In this document: piece after piece, positions 43,551 through 52,507 of the stretch | Numbering within the stretch: position 1 is the stretch's first letter | Layout of the letters: the number at the start of each line of letters is the position of its first letter | Assembly (NCBI GenBank): GCA_013215505.1 | Contig: JABSQZ010000028.1 | Coordinates: 1-64,000 of the forward strand | Origin: Oceanospirillaceae bacterium | GTDB lineage: Bacteria; Pseudomonadota; Gammaproteobacteria; Pseudomonadales; Balneatricaceae | DNA length: 64,000 bases | Direction: 5' to 3' | Notes under the pieces: generated by a model | Told to the model about the DNA's origin: nothing | Database searches by the model: none | Seen by the model: only the letters and a program-made list of their open reading frames with translations | Program-made: the position numbers and the translations under genes

Positions 43551-45284
43551 ATGTCTGACTCGCAAGGGCCTTTAGCTTTCCTGAAGAAAGAGCGCATCGT
43601 CGCCAAAGAGGGCTTTAACCGCTGGCTGGTGCCACCAGCATCCATTGCCATCCACCTCTGTATCGGCTCCGTTTACGCCTGGAGTATTTTTAACCCACCA
43701 CTGATCAAACAAATAGGTGTAGTCGCGAGCGCCGCCGACGACTGGACATTGAGTTCAGTGGTGTGGATTTTCTCTACTGCTATCGTCTTCCTCGGCCTAG
43801 CTGCAGCACTGGGCGGCAAGTGGCTAGAGGAAGTAGGACCGCGCATGGTCGGTGTTCTGGCTGCCTTCTGTTGGGGCGGTGGTTTTATCATCGGTAGCTT
43901 TGGTATTGCCTACCATCAATTATGGTTAGTCTATTTAGGCTATGGCGCCCTAGGTGGCTGCGGTCTGGGTCTGGCCTACGTCTCCCCGGTGAGTACTTTA
44001 CTGCGCTGGTTTCCGGACAAGCGCGGCATGGCCACAGGTATGGCCATCATGGGTTTTGGCGGCGGCGCTATGATAGGTGCGCCCCTGAAAACCTGGCTGC
44101 TATCGATCTTTTATCAGGCACCTGACTACTTAGGTAAAGTAGCCGATATTAATTTAATTACTGAAGGCGGTCGACGCTTCGCCGAAGTGGCTGGCAACAA
44201 ACTGGAAGTGGTAGTGGCCAGTGTCGCCGATATGGCCAAACTGCCGGTTCCCGGACCTGAAGGGGTGTATGTGGTAGGTACTGGTGACACGGGTGCCGCC
44301 AGCGTCTTTATCACCTTGGGGGTGGTCTATTTTATTATCATGATCATCGCCTCATTCTCCTACCGGGTACCGGCGAAAAACTGGACCCCAGAGGGCTATA
44401 CGCCACCGACTAAAGACCAGTCGCAAAAGCGCATGATCTCAACTAACCATGTGCACATAGATCAAGCGCTGAAAACTTCTCAGTTCTGGCGTCTGTGGAT
44501 TATGTTGTGTCTGAATGTGACCGCCGGCATAGGCGTGATCGGGGTTGCCAAAACCATGATGACTGAGATATTCGGTTCAACCCTCTCAGGGGTAGTAGAT
44601 GCGGGATTTGCCGCAACCTATGTACTGATGATCAGTGTCTTTAACATGGTTGGACGTTTCTTTTGGGCCACCACTTCAGACCTGATCGGCCGCAAAAATA
44701 CATACCACTGTTTCTTCCTGATCGGCATGTTGCTGTATGTGTCTATACCTTTTGTCGCCAGCTCAGTCAGTGTCGAGCCCTCGGTGATGTGGTTAGTACT
44801 TTTCTACGGCGCCACTATGATTATCTTCACTATGTACGGCGGTGGCTTTGCCACAATTCCTGCCTATCTGGCAGATATGTTTGGTACTTTGCACGTCGGG
44901 GGTATTCACGGTCGACTATTAACTGCCTGGAGTACCGCGGGTGTATTAGGGCCATTTGCCATTACTTACTTAAGACAATTATCAGTGGATGATGCGATAA
45001 ACTCGCTCTCGGCAAAAATAGACCCGGTTCTATTCCAGCAGACCTTTGGCGCAGGTATCGAGCAGTTACAAACCTTAGTGGCGGCTAAAACAGTCACTAT
45101 CGCCAAACTGATGGAAGTTGCGCCTCAGGGGACAATCGACCCGACCTCAAGCCTTTACAATACCACTATGTACGCCATGGCTGCGCTGTTAGTCATTGCC
45201 TTCGTTGCCAACAAAGGTCTGAAACGCGTGGAAGACAGACATCATGTAGACAATACTCACCCTGAAATGGCAGGAGCTAAGTAA
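43551..45284 (+). CDS. OFA-family MFS transporter (oxalate/formate antiporter-like)
   Basis: A 577-aa inner-membrane protein with about 12 helices. The signature IHLCIGSVYAWSIFNPPL in TM1 and WFPDKRGMATGMAIMGFGGGAMIGAPL around TM5 identify the oxalate/formate antiporter family; the insert between TM6 and TM7 (residues about 195-240) is long, as in proteobacterial members near acetate or pyruvate genes. GGAG precedes the ATG. It is placed under a cache kinase/NtrC pair and a sigma-54 promoter, so it likely imports the carboxylate the kinase senses. The substrate itself is not known. Confidence 0.9.
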   Translation: MSDSQGPLAFLKKERIVAKEGFNRWLVPPASIAIHLCIGSVYAWSIFNPPLIKQIGVVASAADDWTLSSVVWIFSTAIVFLGLAAALGGKWLEEVGPRMVGVLAAFCWGGGFIIGSFGIAYHQLWLVYLGYGALGGCGLGLAYVSPVSTLLRWFPDKRGMATGMAIMGFGGGAMIGAPLKTWLLSIFYQAPDYLGKVADINLITEGGRRFAEVAGNKLEVVVASVADMAKLPVPGPEGVYVVGTGDTGAASVFITLGVVYFIIMIIASFSYRVPAKNWTPEGYTPPTKDQSQKRMISTNHVHIDQALKTSQFWRLWIMLCLNVTAGIGVIGVAKTMMTEIFGSTLSGVVDAGFAATYVLMISVFNMVGRFFWATTSDLIGRKNTYHCFFLIGMLLYVSIPFVASSVSVEPSVMWLVLFYGATMIIFTMYGGGFATIPAYLADMFGTLHVGGIHGRLLTAWSTAGVLGPFAITYLRQLSVDDAINSLSAKIDPVLFQQTFGAGIEQLQTLVAAKTVTIAKLMEVAPQGTIDPTSSLYNTTMYAMAALLVIAFVANKGLKRVEDRHHVDNTHPEMAGAK

Positions 45285-45291
45285 AGCAGTG

Positions 45292-45322
45292 CTCGCCGAC
45301 GCTATTGGTGTCGGCGAGTTTT
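45292..45322 (+). terminator. Rho-independent terminator of the transporter gene
   Basis: CTCGCCGAC (45292-45300) pairs perfectly with GTCGGCGAG (45310-45318), followed by TTTT. It may also serve the convergent small gene at 45339. Confidence 0.9.
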
Positions 45323-45338
45323 ATGCTAATGATAGCTT

Positions 45339-45599
45339 TCAAACTTTGGCCGGAGCTCTCTGCCAGGCTCGATACAGACCGTAGACACTGATTAAAAACC
45401 AGGCAAACTCCATCACAAAAGCAGACAAATTGAATTTGAAATACAGTGACAACATAATCAGTATCGCACCGACGATATTGGCGATACTGTAGATGAAAGA
45501 GCGGGCACTGAGCTTCTCCATTTGCAGTGCCAGGTAGACAACCAATACCAGAAGCACTCCAATATTACCCAGAAAATCATAAATATCATAAGACAGCAT
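45339..45599 (-). CDS. Small membrane protein, CBU_0592-like
   Basis: 86 aa from the ATG at 45599 (GAGGG upstream); an ATG at 45623 adds eight residues without a better ribosome site. Three hydrophobic helices are visible: YDFLGNIGVLLVLVVYLALQ, SFIYSIANIVGAILIMLSLYF and SAFVMEFAWFLISVYGLYRAW. The pattern resembles the CBU_0592 family of bacterial membrane proteins with no known function. Monocistronic. Confidence 0.75.
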   Translation of the reverse strand: MLSYDIYDFLGNIGVLLVLVVYLALQMEKLSARSFIYSIANIVGAILIMLSLYFKFNLSAFVMEFAWFLISVYGLYRAWQRAPAKV

Positions 45600-45696
45600 T
45601 TCTATTACCCTCGGTTCAAACATTTGTTAATACGGCTGCCTATCTTAGCCACTTACAAACAATTGTTAAGTAACAAATTATAATGATGATTGTTAG

Positions 45697-46263
45697 CTAA
45701 ACCGCAACTTGCAGTTTTGGCCACTGACGGAGCCAGTGCTTATCCGCTATACGCCTGGCAAATACTTCAGCTTTGGGCCTTTTACTGTTGATAGTGATTT
45801 TGCAGGCAAACAGACTGGCTGTACCAAAGGGAGCGACTATCTCTAACTCCCCGAGCTTATCCAGTCTCGCCGCCACCGCTGTCTCAACCTCAGGCCAGTA
45901 ACTCATCGCATCGGCGCTGCAACGATAAGGCGCATCACCATTGCGCTGATGCATGCGCGCCTGATTTTTCACCGACCAGGGGAGCTCAGAGTGCTGCAGC
46001 AATTGCCGCTCTAAGTCTCGATCACGCTCAACAGAGCAATGTTGTGCATCAAAATAGATCAGATCTATATCCTTGCAAGGGGTGTTTGTGGTGTAGCCGT
46101 GCAACTTATCCCAGACTAAGTTACGCACAAAACCCGCTCCAATACACCAATCAGCTAACCCCAGCTGCGCTGATTGCACTAGCACAGACATGCGCAGAGA
46201 ATCGGTTTTAAGCCAATTTACCATATCTTGAATTTCTTGTTGCTGTTGCTGTTGCTGTTGCAA
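45697..46263 (-). CDS. Nucleotidyltransferase-fold protein with N-terminal polyglutamine
   Basis: The body (about residues 20-188) matches the small nucleotidyltransferase family (NTP_transf_6 type): WCIGAGFVRNLVWDKLHG gives the nucleotide-binding turn and CKDIDLIYFD the metal-binding Asp pair. The start is unusual: a TTG at 46263 has AAGGTGA 4 bp ahead and leads into eight glutamines encoded by alternating CAA/CAG codons. The first ATG (46224) would skip these and lacks a good ribosome site. The substrate of this family is unknown. It stands alone between a membrane-protein gene and a methyltransferase. Confidence 0.82.
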   Translation of the reverse strand: MQQQQQQQQEIQDMVNWLKTDSLRMSVLVQSAQLGLADWCIGAGFVRNLVWDKLHGYTTNTPCKDIDLIYFDAQHCSVERDRDLERQLLQHSELPWSVKNQARMHQRNGDAPYRCSADAMSYWPEVETAVAARLDKLGELEIVAPFGTASLFACKITINSKRPKAEVFARRIADKHWLRQWPKLQVAV

Positions 46264-46445
46264 AATATCACCTTAATTTCAGGAAATGGAATAGGCACTT
46301 GGGGTCGTCGATATCTATGCAGAAGGGTACATGACAATTCAGGGGCAATACAGATGGACAATATGCAAATCGAATTAACGCAAGCCAAGAATATACTTAA
46401 TAATTTTACCGCTATCTGTCCAGCTAATTAACGCCAATAAAGCTA

Positions 46446-47102
46446 TCAACTTGGCTTTTTCGCGCTAACAGCACCGAGCATCCCCCCTAAATATAAGCGA
46501 CTGTTGATTTCAGTAAAGCCCGCTTGTTGCAGAAGCCACAGGATACTTTGCGCTGATTTTTTTGGCGCTAAGCGGTGCCAGCTACACAGTGCCGCCAGTG
46601 AAAAACCGCGCAGTTGTCGATCGGCGCATAACGCCGCTAACTGTTGCTCAGTAAAGCTCTGCAGCGGCACTAAAATACTCACAGCCCCCCGCGGCTGACA
46701 AACTCGGTACAACTCATTGACTGCCTGTTGTGGAGCCGCCACTAGATTGATCAGGGATGCGCAGATAACCGCCTGGAAACGATCATCTGCGAAGGGCATT
46801 TTTGTCACGTCACAATATTGATAGTGCAATTGCGGATAGTTTTTTTTGGCTAAGCAGAGCATAGAGGGGGAATAATCCGCCCCCAACGGCAACATACCAC
46901 GCTGGTCTAAATAAGCGCACAAGTCACCACAACCGCTACCGGCTTCCAGTACAGTAGCACCGCGAGATAAATCTAAGTCATCTACCCACTGCCTCAATAC
47001 TTGTTGATACCAGGGCAACTGATTGATCTTTTGGAACAACAGTGCCGGCTTAATGAATAACAGCGCGCCGATGTAACACCGGTAATATAATTTTAGTAAC
47101 AC
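46446..47102 (-). CDS. Class I SAM-dependent methyltransferase
   Basis: GTG start directly after the stop of the upstream membrane-protein gene. Motif I is VLEAGSGCGDLCAYL (about 51), motif II GADYSPSMLCLAKKNYP, and the post-I segment DVTKMPFADDRFQAVIC is of the UbiE/COQ5 type. 218 aa. The N-terminus (MLLKLYYRCYIGALLFIKPALLF) is hydrophobic and may touch the membrane. Substrate unknown. Paired with the four-helix protein at 47103. Confidence 0.87.
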   Translation of the reverse strand: MLLKLYYRCYIGALLFIKPALLFQKINQLPWYQQVLRQWVDDLDLSRGATVLEAGSGCGDLCAYLDQRGMLPLGADYSPSMLCLAKKNYPQLHYQYCDVTKMPFADDRFQAVICASLINLVAAPQQAVNELYRVCQPRGAVSILVPLQSFTEQQLAALCADRQLRGFSLAALCSWHRLAPKKSAQSILWLLQQAGFTEINSRLYLGGMLGAVSAKKPS

Positions 47103-47504
47103 TCAAGTCACCGCATCCACTGCTTTGTCTCTACTTGGCTTTGGCATTAACAGCAGTAGTAATACAATCATCCAGCTGGCATTGAACATCGCAAAGCCCG
47201 ACAAACTAATATCCACATGACCTAAACCAGTATGTAAAACGCCCGCCGCCAGATCAATCATTTGTATTAGAATCATCGCCTTAATCCACAGCAGATACTG
47301 CTGAGGTGCTTTGGCGATATACAGCATCACTATCCCCAACACTAAAAACCTTGAAGCCAGCATTGCCAGTGGGTATTGCATATCGATTTCGGGCACACTG
47401 TGGCCCATAGCCTGCAGTAAATAGTTTGGCGCCAACAGATAGAACAGTCCCAAGAGTATTTGTATAACGCCTATCAGTCTTAAAATTATCGGTAATGCTT
47501 TCAT
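47103..47504 (-). CDS. Four-helix membrane protein of unknown function
   Basis: 133 aa, AAGGAG before the ATG, with four hydrophobic segments (about 5-25, 45-65, 73-92, 102-122). I do not recognise a family beyond general DoxX-like or DUF4345-type small membrane proteins. It is divergent from an HxlR regulator and co-transcribed with the methyltransferase, whose start codon follows its stop directly, so the HxlR protein probably controls both. Confidence 0.75.
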   Translation of the reverse strand: MKALPIILRLIGVIQILLGLFYLLAPNYLLQAMGHSVPEIDMQYPLAMLASRFLVLGIVMLYIAKAPQQYLLWIKAMILIQMIDLAAGVLHTGLGHVDISLSGFAMFNASWMIVLLLLLMPKPSRDKAVDAVT

Positions 47505-47594
47505 TTTTATCTCCTTTAGAATTAACTATTGGTCATTCTAAGGTAGCTAACTATACTAAAGGAAGTAGTTACCAATTAGATAGTAGGGGTACAA

Positions 47595-47930
47595 ATGGAA
47601 AGACTTGGAACTGACGGTGGCTGTGAGCAAGGCTGCCCGATAAAAAAAACGGCGCTTATCATTGAGGGTAAATGGACAACCTTAGTAATCAGGGAATTAT
47701 TGGCAGGCAAACAACGTTATTCGCATTTACAGAGGGCACTTGAGGGTATAAGCCCCAAAGTGTTAAGTGCCAGATTACGCATGCTGGAAGAAAAAAAGTT
47801 AATCAGCAGAACAGTTTTTGCTACAGTACCTGTGACAACTGAATATGCCTTGACCGAATTAGGCCTAAAATTGCAACCGGTACTGCTGGCGATGGCCGAG
47901 TTTGGAGAGCAATGGCAGCAACAGAGTTAA
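47595..47930 (+). CDS. HxlR-family transcriptional regulator
   Basis: 111 aa with the HxlR winged helix: CPIKKTALIIEGKWTTLVIRELLAGKQRYSHLQRALEGISPKVLSARLRMLEEKKLISRTVF. Cys10 and Cys14 (GGCEQGCP) lie where HxlR/YodB-type proteins carry redox- or electrophile-sensing cysteines. Divergent from the membrane-protein/methyltransferase pair with a 90-bp gap. Confidence 0.92.
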   Translation: MERLGTDGGCEQGCPIKKTALIIEGKWTTLVIRELLAGKQRYSHLQRALEGISPKVLSARLRMLEEKKLISRTVFATVPVTTEYALTELGLKLQPVLLAMAEFGEQWQQQS

Positions 47931-47994
47931 GGCAGCACTCACTGGTTATTGCAGCTGAGCATTTTACAGAATAGAACTGACTGAGAAACACACA

Positions 47995-48423
47995 TTGGTT
48001 AAAGGTTATACGATCAGCTCAGATCAATCGCAGATGGATCTAGACGCCATACATACATATTTAAGCCAATCTTACTGGTCTGCTGGGGTACCTAAAGACA
48101 CCTTAGCCACCGCGCTGCAAAACTCGCTGTGTTTTGGAGTGTTTTGTGCCGATCAACAAATTGGTTTTGCCAGATTAATCACCGATAAGGCCACTTTTGC
48201 CTAGCTGGCCGATGTCTACATTTTACAGCAGCACCGCGGTAAGGGGCTAAGTAAATGGCTGATGCAGGAAATCATCCAACACTCGGAAAACCAGGGGCTG
48301 CGCAGAGTAGTTTTAGCCACCAAAGATGCCCACAGTTTATATGCTCAGTACGACTTTAAAGCACTGACTCATCCGGATTTATTTATGGAGCTGTGGACTC
48401 CCGATGTGTATAAAAACAGTTAA
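47995..48423 (+). pseudogene. GNAT acetyltransferase interrupted by an amber stop
   Basis: The frame runs 142 codons with one TAG at 48202-48204. Before it: GYTISSDQSQMDLDAIHTYL...SYWSAGVP...FGVFCADQQIGFARLITDKATFA; after it in the same frame: LADVYILQQHRGKGLSKWLMQEIIQH, which holds the acetyl-CoA loop (QHRGKG). Homologues have Tyr at the TAG position (TFAYLADVYI), so a single base change explains it. TTG is the apparent start. Either a recent pseudogene or, less likely, an amber-suppressed gene. Confidence 0.85.
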
Positions 48424-48527
48424 TTATAAGCCATGGCTGCATCGATTTAGCTTGTTCTGATGGCGATCGCAGCGGATTAACTGGCAGAAAATATCACTGA
48501 ATATAGAACCTTAACAGAGTTCAAAAG

Positions 48528-49031
48528 ATGACCGAGAAATTTCAAATACCAGGTGTCGCCGCCATCGTACAACGCCAGGGCGATTCTGGGATCGAACTGC
48601 TGGTGCAAGCGCGAGACAAAGCGGATCTGGATGCAGATACCGGCTTGCTGGAGATTCCCGCGGGGAAAATTCGCCAGTTTGAAAACCTCTTCAGCACCTT
48701 GCGCCGCGAGGTTTTTGAAGAGACCGGCCTGCAGATTACTGATATTCCCGCTGAAGCTAAGGCACACAAAGTCAGTTTAAATAACTATCAGGTGATCAGC
48801 TGTGAGCCCTTTTGTGTCAGTCAAAACACCCGTGGCCACTACCCTATTATGACTGTGACTTTCCTCTGCTGGGGGGAAGGCGAGTTACTCAACTCCTCCA
48901 GTGAAAGCAGCAATATTCGCTGGATGCCGCTGGCGGAATTAGCACTATTGCTGAAGCAGCAGCCGCACAAACTTTACCCTATGCATATTTACGCGCTAAC
49001 TAAATATGTAAATTTGCATCTAAAACTCTGA
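48528..49031 (+). CDS. Nudix hydrolase
   Basis: 167 aa with a perfect Nudix box: G-KIRQF-E-NLFSTLR-REVFEETGL at about residues 46-68, preceded by the usual EIPAG. It resembles the ADP-ribose pyrophosphatase/NudF-like group, where EIPAGKI is typical. It hydrolyses a nucleoside diphosphate linked to another moiety; the substrate is not specified. Sits between two broken GNAT genes. Confidence 0.9.
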   Translation: MTEKFQIPGVAAIVQRQGDSGIELLVQARDKADLDADTGLLEIPAGKIRQFENLFSTLRREVFEETGLQITDIPAEAKAHKVSLNNYQVISCEPFCVSQNTRGHYPIMTVTFLCWGEGELLNSSSESSNIRWMPLAELALLLKQQPHKLYPMHIYALTKYVNLHLKL

Positions 49032-49054
49032 GAGACACAAGAGCCGCAACCAAG

Positions 49055-49550
49055 ATTAAAGAACTAAAAAGTTGCGATGAAAAACTATTAACGGACATAG
49101 ACCCCAGCGTAGTAATCACTCACTGTTACCTTATGCAAGAGGGCAAGTTAGTCACCTTTGCTGCCCCTTTTGACGTCCCCTGCTGGGACAGCGAAGAGCT
49201 ACAGCAGCTAATACTGCGCAATGCCGCAATGCGCGCTAATGGTGGCAGCTTATTACTTAGAAGATAAGGTCGTTGCTAGGGTCTCTCTGGCGGATCACTT
49301 TCTCGATCGGCCGAGCGGCTATTTAGTTTTAGACATTTTATATACCAGCACCGAAGTTCGCGGTCTCGGTGTTGCCAGAAAATTGTTTGCAGTGGCGGTG
49401 GCCGAGGCAAATATCAGGTCGGCCCGTGGCTTGTACATATCGGCAACGGCCAGGGTCAATAGCGTCGATTTTTATCTGAATCGCGGTTGCAGTTTACTGG
49501 AGCAACTCAACCCAGAGCTTTTTGCCAAAGAACCTGAAGATATGCTGTAG
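49055..49550 (+). pseudogene. GNAT acetyltransferase broken by a frameshift
   Basis: The first part (frame of 49055) reads DIDPSVVITHCYLMQEGKL...FDVPCWDSEELQQL...MRANGG and stops at 49265-49267. The second part, one frame over (49221-49550), reads AYYLEDKVVARVSLADHF...TSTEVRGLGVARKLF...ARGLYISATARVNSVDFYLNRGC, including the acetyl-CoA loop VRGLGVAR. Together they make a normal GNAT. The shift lies within 49221-49264 and equals one inserted base (or two lost). No good start codon is visible at the 5' end. Confidence 0.8.
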
Positions 49551-49579
49551 TTTCTAATACCTTAAAAGGAGTGATAGTT

Positions 49580-50332
49580 ATGGATAGCGTAGCGCGTTTT
49601 TCCAACCGGGTGGCTGACTATGTCAAATACCGTCCCAGTTACCCGGCGGAGTTAATCGACTGTTTAATCACCCGGGCAGAATTGTCCAGCAATGCTCAGG
49701 TCGCCGACATCGGTGCTGGCACGGGCATCTTCAGTAAGTTGTTGCTTGATCAGGGCTATGCTGTGACAGCAGTTGAGCCCAACACAAAGATGTTGGGTGC
49801 CGCTAGGGCGCAATTATCGAGTAATCGACGCTTTAGCGCTGTGAATAATAGTGCTGAACAAACCGGGTTGGCCGAGCAGAGTATAGATCTGATTTGCGCC
49901 GCTCAAGCGTTTCACTGGTTTAATACAGAGCGGGCCAAACAAGAATTTCAACGAATATTAAAGCCCGATGGATACCTGGCACTGATCTGGAATCAGCGCT
50001 CACTGCAGCAACCCTTGCAAGTCGAATACGACGCTCTATTGCGAGAATACGCCAGCGATTACCAGCGGGTTAATCACATGAACTTAACCCCTGCAGATAT
50101 AGCCAGCTTCTTTCGCCCAGATGCAATGCGCGAATACAGTTTCTATAATCAGCAAGAATTTGCACTGCAGGGTTTAATAGGCCGTATTCAGTCGACCTCC
50201 TACTGCCCTGGGGCAGAAAGCCAAGCATACAAGCAATTGATGGCCGCGGTTAAAATACTATTTTGTAAATACCAGCAAGGCGGCAAGATAAGATTAGAAT
50301 ATGAGACTAAACTGTATTTAGGCAAACTTTAG
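49580..50332 (+). CDS. Class I SAM-dependent methyltransferase
   Basis: 250 aa from the ATG at 49580 with AAAAGGAG 8 bp ahead. MDSVARFSNRVADYVKYRPSYP is the usual opening of the YcgJ/Tam-like family; motif I is VADIGAGTGIFSKLLLDQG, followed by VEPNTKML and the aromatic QAFHWFN block. Small-molecule substrate unknown. No evident partner. Confidence 0.9.
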   Translation: MDSVARFSNRVADYVKYRPSYPAELIDCLITRAELSSNAQVADIGAGTGIFSKLLLDQGYAVTAVEPNTKMLGAARAQLSSNRRFSAVNNSAEQTGLAEQSIDLICAAQAFHWFNTERAKQEFQRILKPDGYLALIWNQRSLQQPLQVEYDALLREYASDYQRVNHMNLTPADIASFFRPDAMREYSFYNQQEFALQGLIGRIQSTSYCPGAESQAYKQLMAAVKILFCKYQQGGKIRLEYETKLYLGKL

Positions 50333-50372
50333 TTATTGCATTTACCGTCAGAAAATCAATCGAGGAGAGGTT

Positions 50373-50810
50373 ATGTATACAGCCAGTTGTTTGTGCGGGG
50401 AAATTGAAATCCAGATCACTGGCCCTATCACCGACATAATCCACTGCCACTGCTCTAAGTGCCGAAAGGCCAGTGGCAGCGCCTACGCCACTAATGGATT
50501 TGTGCTTAAACAAGACTTGTTCATTGTTAAAGGTCAGTCATTGATCAACAGCTATTCGCCCAATGCCCACAGCAACCGCCACTTCTGCCAAAAGTGCGCC
50601 TCGCCGCTGTTCAATGAAAATAGCAATGATCAATTACGGTTACGGATTCGCCTGGGACTAATAGACAGCGACATAGTAGAGCGCCCAGCCTCACATAATT
50701 TTGTTACCTCCAAAGCCAACTGGGATAAATTCGACGATAAACTGCCACACTATAAGGGCCAAGAGCCACATCGCAGCGCTGCGCCAACCGCCGCAGAATG
50801 TGACCATTAA
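50373..50810 (+). CDS. GFA/CENP-V-domain zinc protein
   Basis: 145 aa. The family's cysteine pattern is complete: CLCGEIEIQ (structural site), CHCSKCRKASGSAY (catalytic site, CxCxxC) and FCQKCASPLF. Members include glutathione-dependent formaldehyde-activating enzyme and related proteins of uncertain role; I cannot assign S-hydroxymethylglutathione synthesis. GAGGAGAGG precedes the ATG. 41 bp after the methyltransferase, so possibly co-transcribed. Confidence 0.9.
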   Translation: MYTASCLCGEIEIQITGPITDIIHCHCSKCRKASGSAYATNGFVLKQDLFIVKGQSLINSYSPNAHSNRHFCQKCASPLFNENSNDQLRLRIRLGLIDSDIVERPASHNFVTSKANWDKFDDKLPHYKGQEPHRSAAPTAAECDH

Positions 50811-51127
50811 GTGACCCCTGAGTGGCAATCACTGCGTGCTGAAAAATCTCAGAATCCACAATACCGTGATTTTTCCTGAAACGTTGCCGCTCATTTCTAC
50901 GATAAATGTCACCTCGCAATATAGCTCTACATATCAGCTGCCCTTGCATATTCATAAAAACCAACATGCTTGGCTTGACCTAACTCACGCCTCACAACTT
51001 ACGACTTACGACTTACGACTCACAACTGTACCCCTATCTGTTTCAAAATTTGTATCTGTTATATTTTTTTTGACCAAGCTAAGATAATCGGCATCAACCC
51101 ACTGCCAAAAACCAAAAAGAGAGCAGC
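50811..51127. other. Intergenic region with heptamer array
   Basis: Contains a weak inverted repeat (AAAAATC...GATTTTT near 50842-50876) just after the GFA gene and the heptanucleotide array at 50982-51023. No ORF is convincing. The rest should include the promoter of the decarboxylase. Confidence 0.5.
50982..51023. repeat. Heptanucleotide tandem array, consensus RACTYAC, six units
   Basis: Units in order: AACTCAC, GCCTCAC, AACTTAC, GACTTAC, GACTTAC, GACTCAC. Period is strictly seven. Similar arrays occur at 53199-53219 and, on the other strand, at 63618-63645. Confidence 0.85.
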
Positions 51128-52507
51128 ATGAGCCAGATTAAAAACGACTTAGAAAACATCACATCCCTTGCCGACGCCGTTGCCAAATGGTGCAGTGATT
51201 TCCAGCGTGAACTGCCTACAAGGCCAGTGGCCGTACTGGGGAATCCTCAGCCACCTCAGGCACAACTGCAGCAGCAAGGGTTGGGTGCTGAACAGGCTTT
51301 CGCGCAATTTGTGGCGCAGATAGCCCCAAGTTTAAGCGGCTCTGCCGGCCCCAGATATCTGGGCTTTGTCACGGGTGGCGTCACCCCGGCGGCAATGCTG
51401 GCCGATTGGTTAGTCTCTGCTACTGATCAAAATGTGATGGTCCCCGGGGACTCAATCAGCAGTGCGGTAGAGCAGCAAACTATTGAGTGGTTACTGCAGT
51501 TGTTTGCACTCCCTGAGAATTTTACCGGCACTTTGACTACCGGAGCCACATCAGCCAACATTCTGGGGCTTCTCTGTGCCAGGCAGCACTGCGGTGATCA
51601 ACAGGGGGTAGATATCGCCAGAGATGGCATTGGCGATGCCAAGATTGACGTTTTCTCAGCCTGCCCGCACGCCAGCAGCAAAAAGGCCATGGCTTTTATT
51701 GGACTGGGAAGAGATTCTATTATCACTGTCCCCTGCCTGGCCGAATCGGAAGCCATGGACGTACCGGCACTTAAAAGCTTGTTAGCCGCCAGTAACAGCC
51801 CGGGGAAAGTAGTGATTGCCAGTGCCGGCACTGTCACTGGAACCGACTTTGATGATCTGCAACAAATTGCGCAACTCTGTAAGGAATACCAGGCCTGGTT
51901 ACACGTAGATGCTGCCTTTGGTCTGTTTTCCAGACTACTCACAGGTCAATTATCTTTAACTGCGGGCATTGAGCATGCTGACTCTATCACTTGCGATGGC
52001 CATAAGTGGTTGAATGTGCCCTACGATTGCGGAATGTTTTTCACTAAACATCCAGAGACTTTACAGCAGGTCTGCTCCGTCAGTGCTCCCTATCTGGATA
52101 TTTCTAATGCGTTGCCAGCCTATATGGACCGCAGTATCGAAAACTCCCGTCGCTTCAGAGCCCTGCCAGTTTGGCTGACATTAAAAGCTTATGGCCTTGA
52201 AGGTTACCGAAACATAGTCACTGATAACTGCGATCAGGCCGCTGCATTAGCCAACTGGCTAGAGCAATCCGCGGATTATGAATTACTGACTCCCTGTCGA
52301 TTAAATGTAGTGGTATTCAAACCTAATAATCGACAACGAGACATCAAAAAACTTCTTACCAGCCTCAACCAAAGTGGTCAGGTTTACCTGACTCCGGGAA
52401 TGTGGAATGGCCAGCAGGCAATTCGGGCGGCCTTCAGCAACTGGCGCACATCGATGCAAGATGTCGAAATAGTTTGTCAGTTACTCGCCGAAAAGGTCGC
52501 TGAATAA
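51128..52507 (+). CDS. PLP-dependent group II decarboxylase family protein
   Basis: 459 aa. Features of aromatic-L-amino-acid/glutamate decarboxylase-like enzymes: GPRYLGFVTGGVTPAAMLADWL, the cofactor-binding GATSANI, HVDAAFGLF (Asp to the PLP ring nitrogen) and the Schiff-base lysine in DGHKWLNVPYDCG. The C-terminal small domain is complete. Substrate amino acid unknown; an aspartate or tyrosine-type decarboxylase are candidates. GAGAGCAG precedes the ATG. No transporter is adjacent, arguing against an acid-resistance module. Confidence 0.87.
   Translation: MSQIKNDLENITSLADAVAKWCSDFQRELPTRPVAVLGNPQPPQAQLQQQGLGAEQAFAQFVAQIAPSLSGSAGPRYLGFVTGGVTPAAMLADWLVSATDQNVMVPGDSISSAVEQQTIEWLLQLFALPENFTGTLTTGATSANILGLLCARQHCGDQQGVDIARDGIGDAKIDVFSACPHASSKKAMAFIGLGRDSIITVPCLAESEAMDVPALKSLLAASNSPGKVVIASAGTVTGTDFDDLQQIAQLCKEYQAWLHVDAAFGLFSRLLTGQLSLTAGIEHADSITCDGHKWLNVPYDCGMFFTKHPETLQQVCSVSAPYLDISNALPAYMDRSIENSRRFRALPVWLTLKAYGLEGYRNIVTDNCDQAAALANWLEQSADYELLTPCRLNVVVFKPNNRQRDIKKLLTSLNQSGQVYLTPGMWNGQQAIRAAFSNWRTSMQDVEIVCQLLAEKVAE

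Noticed and set aside
46228-46431. Plus-strand frame with a poly-leucine start
   Set aside because: It is the antisense reading of the glutamine repeat of the nucleotidyltransferase.
48202-48204. Pyrrolysine or suppressor recoding of TAG
   Set aside because: Other genes here end normally with TAG and no recoding gene is seen; a point mutation is simpler.
50982-51023. CRISPR-like array
   Set aside because: Units are only seven bases and contiguous, without spacers; no cas genes are near.
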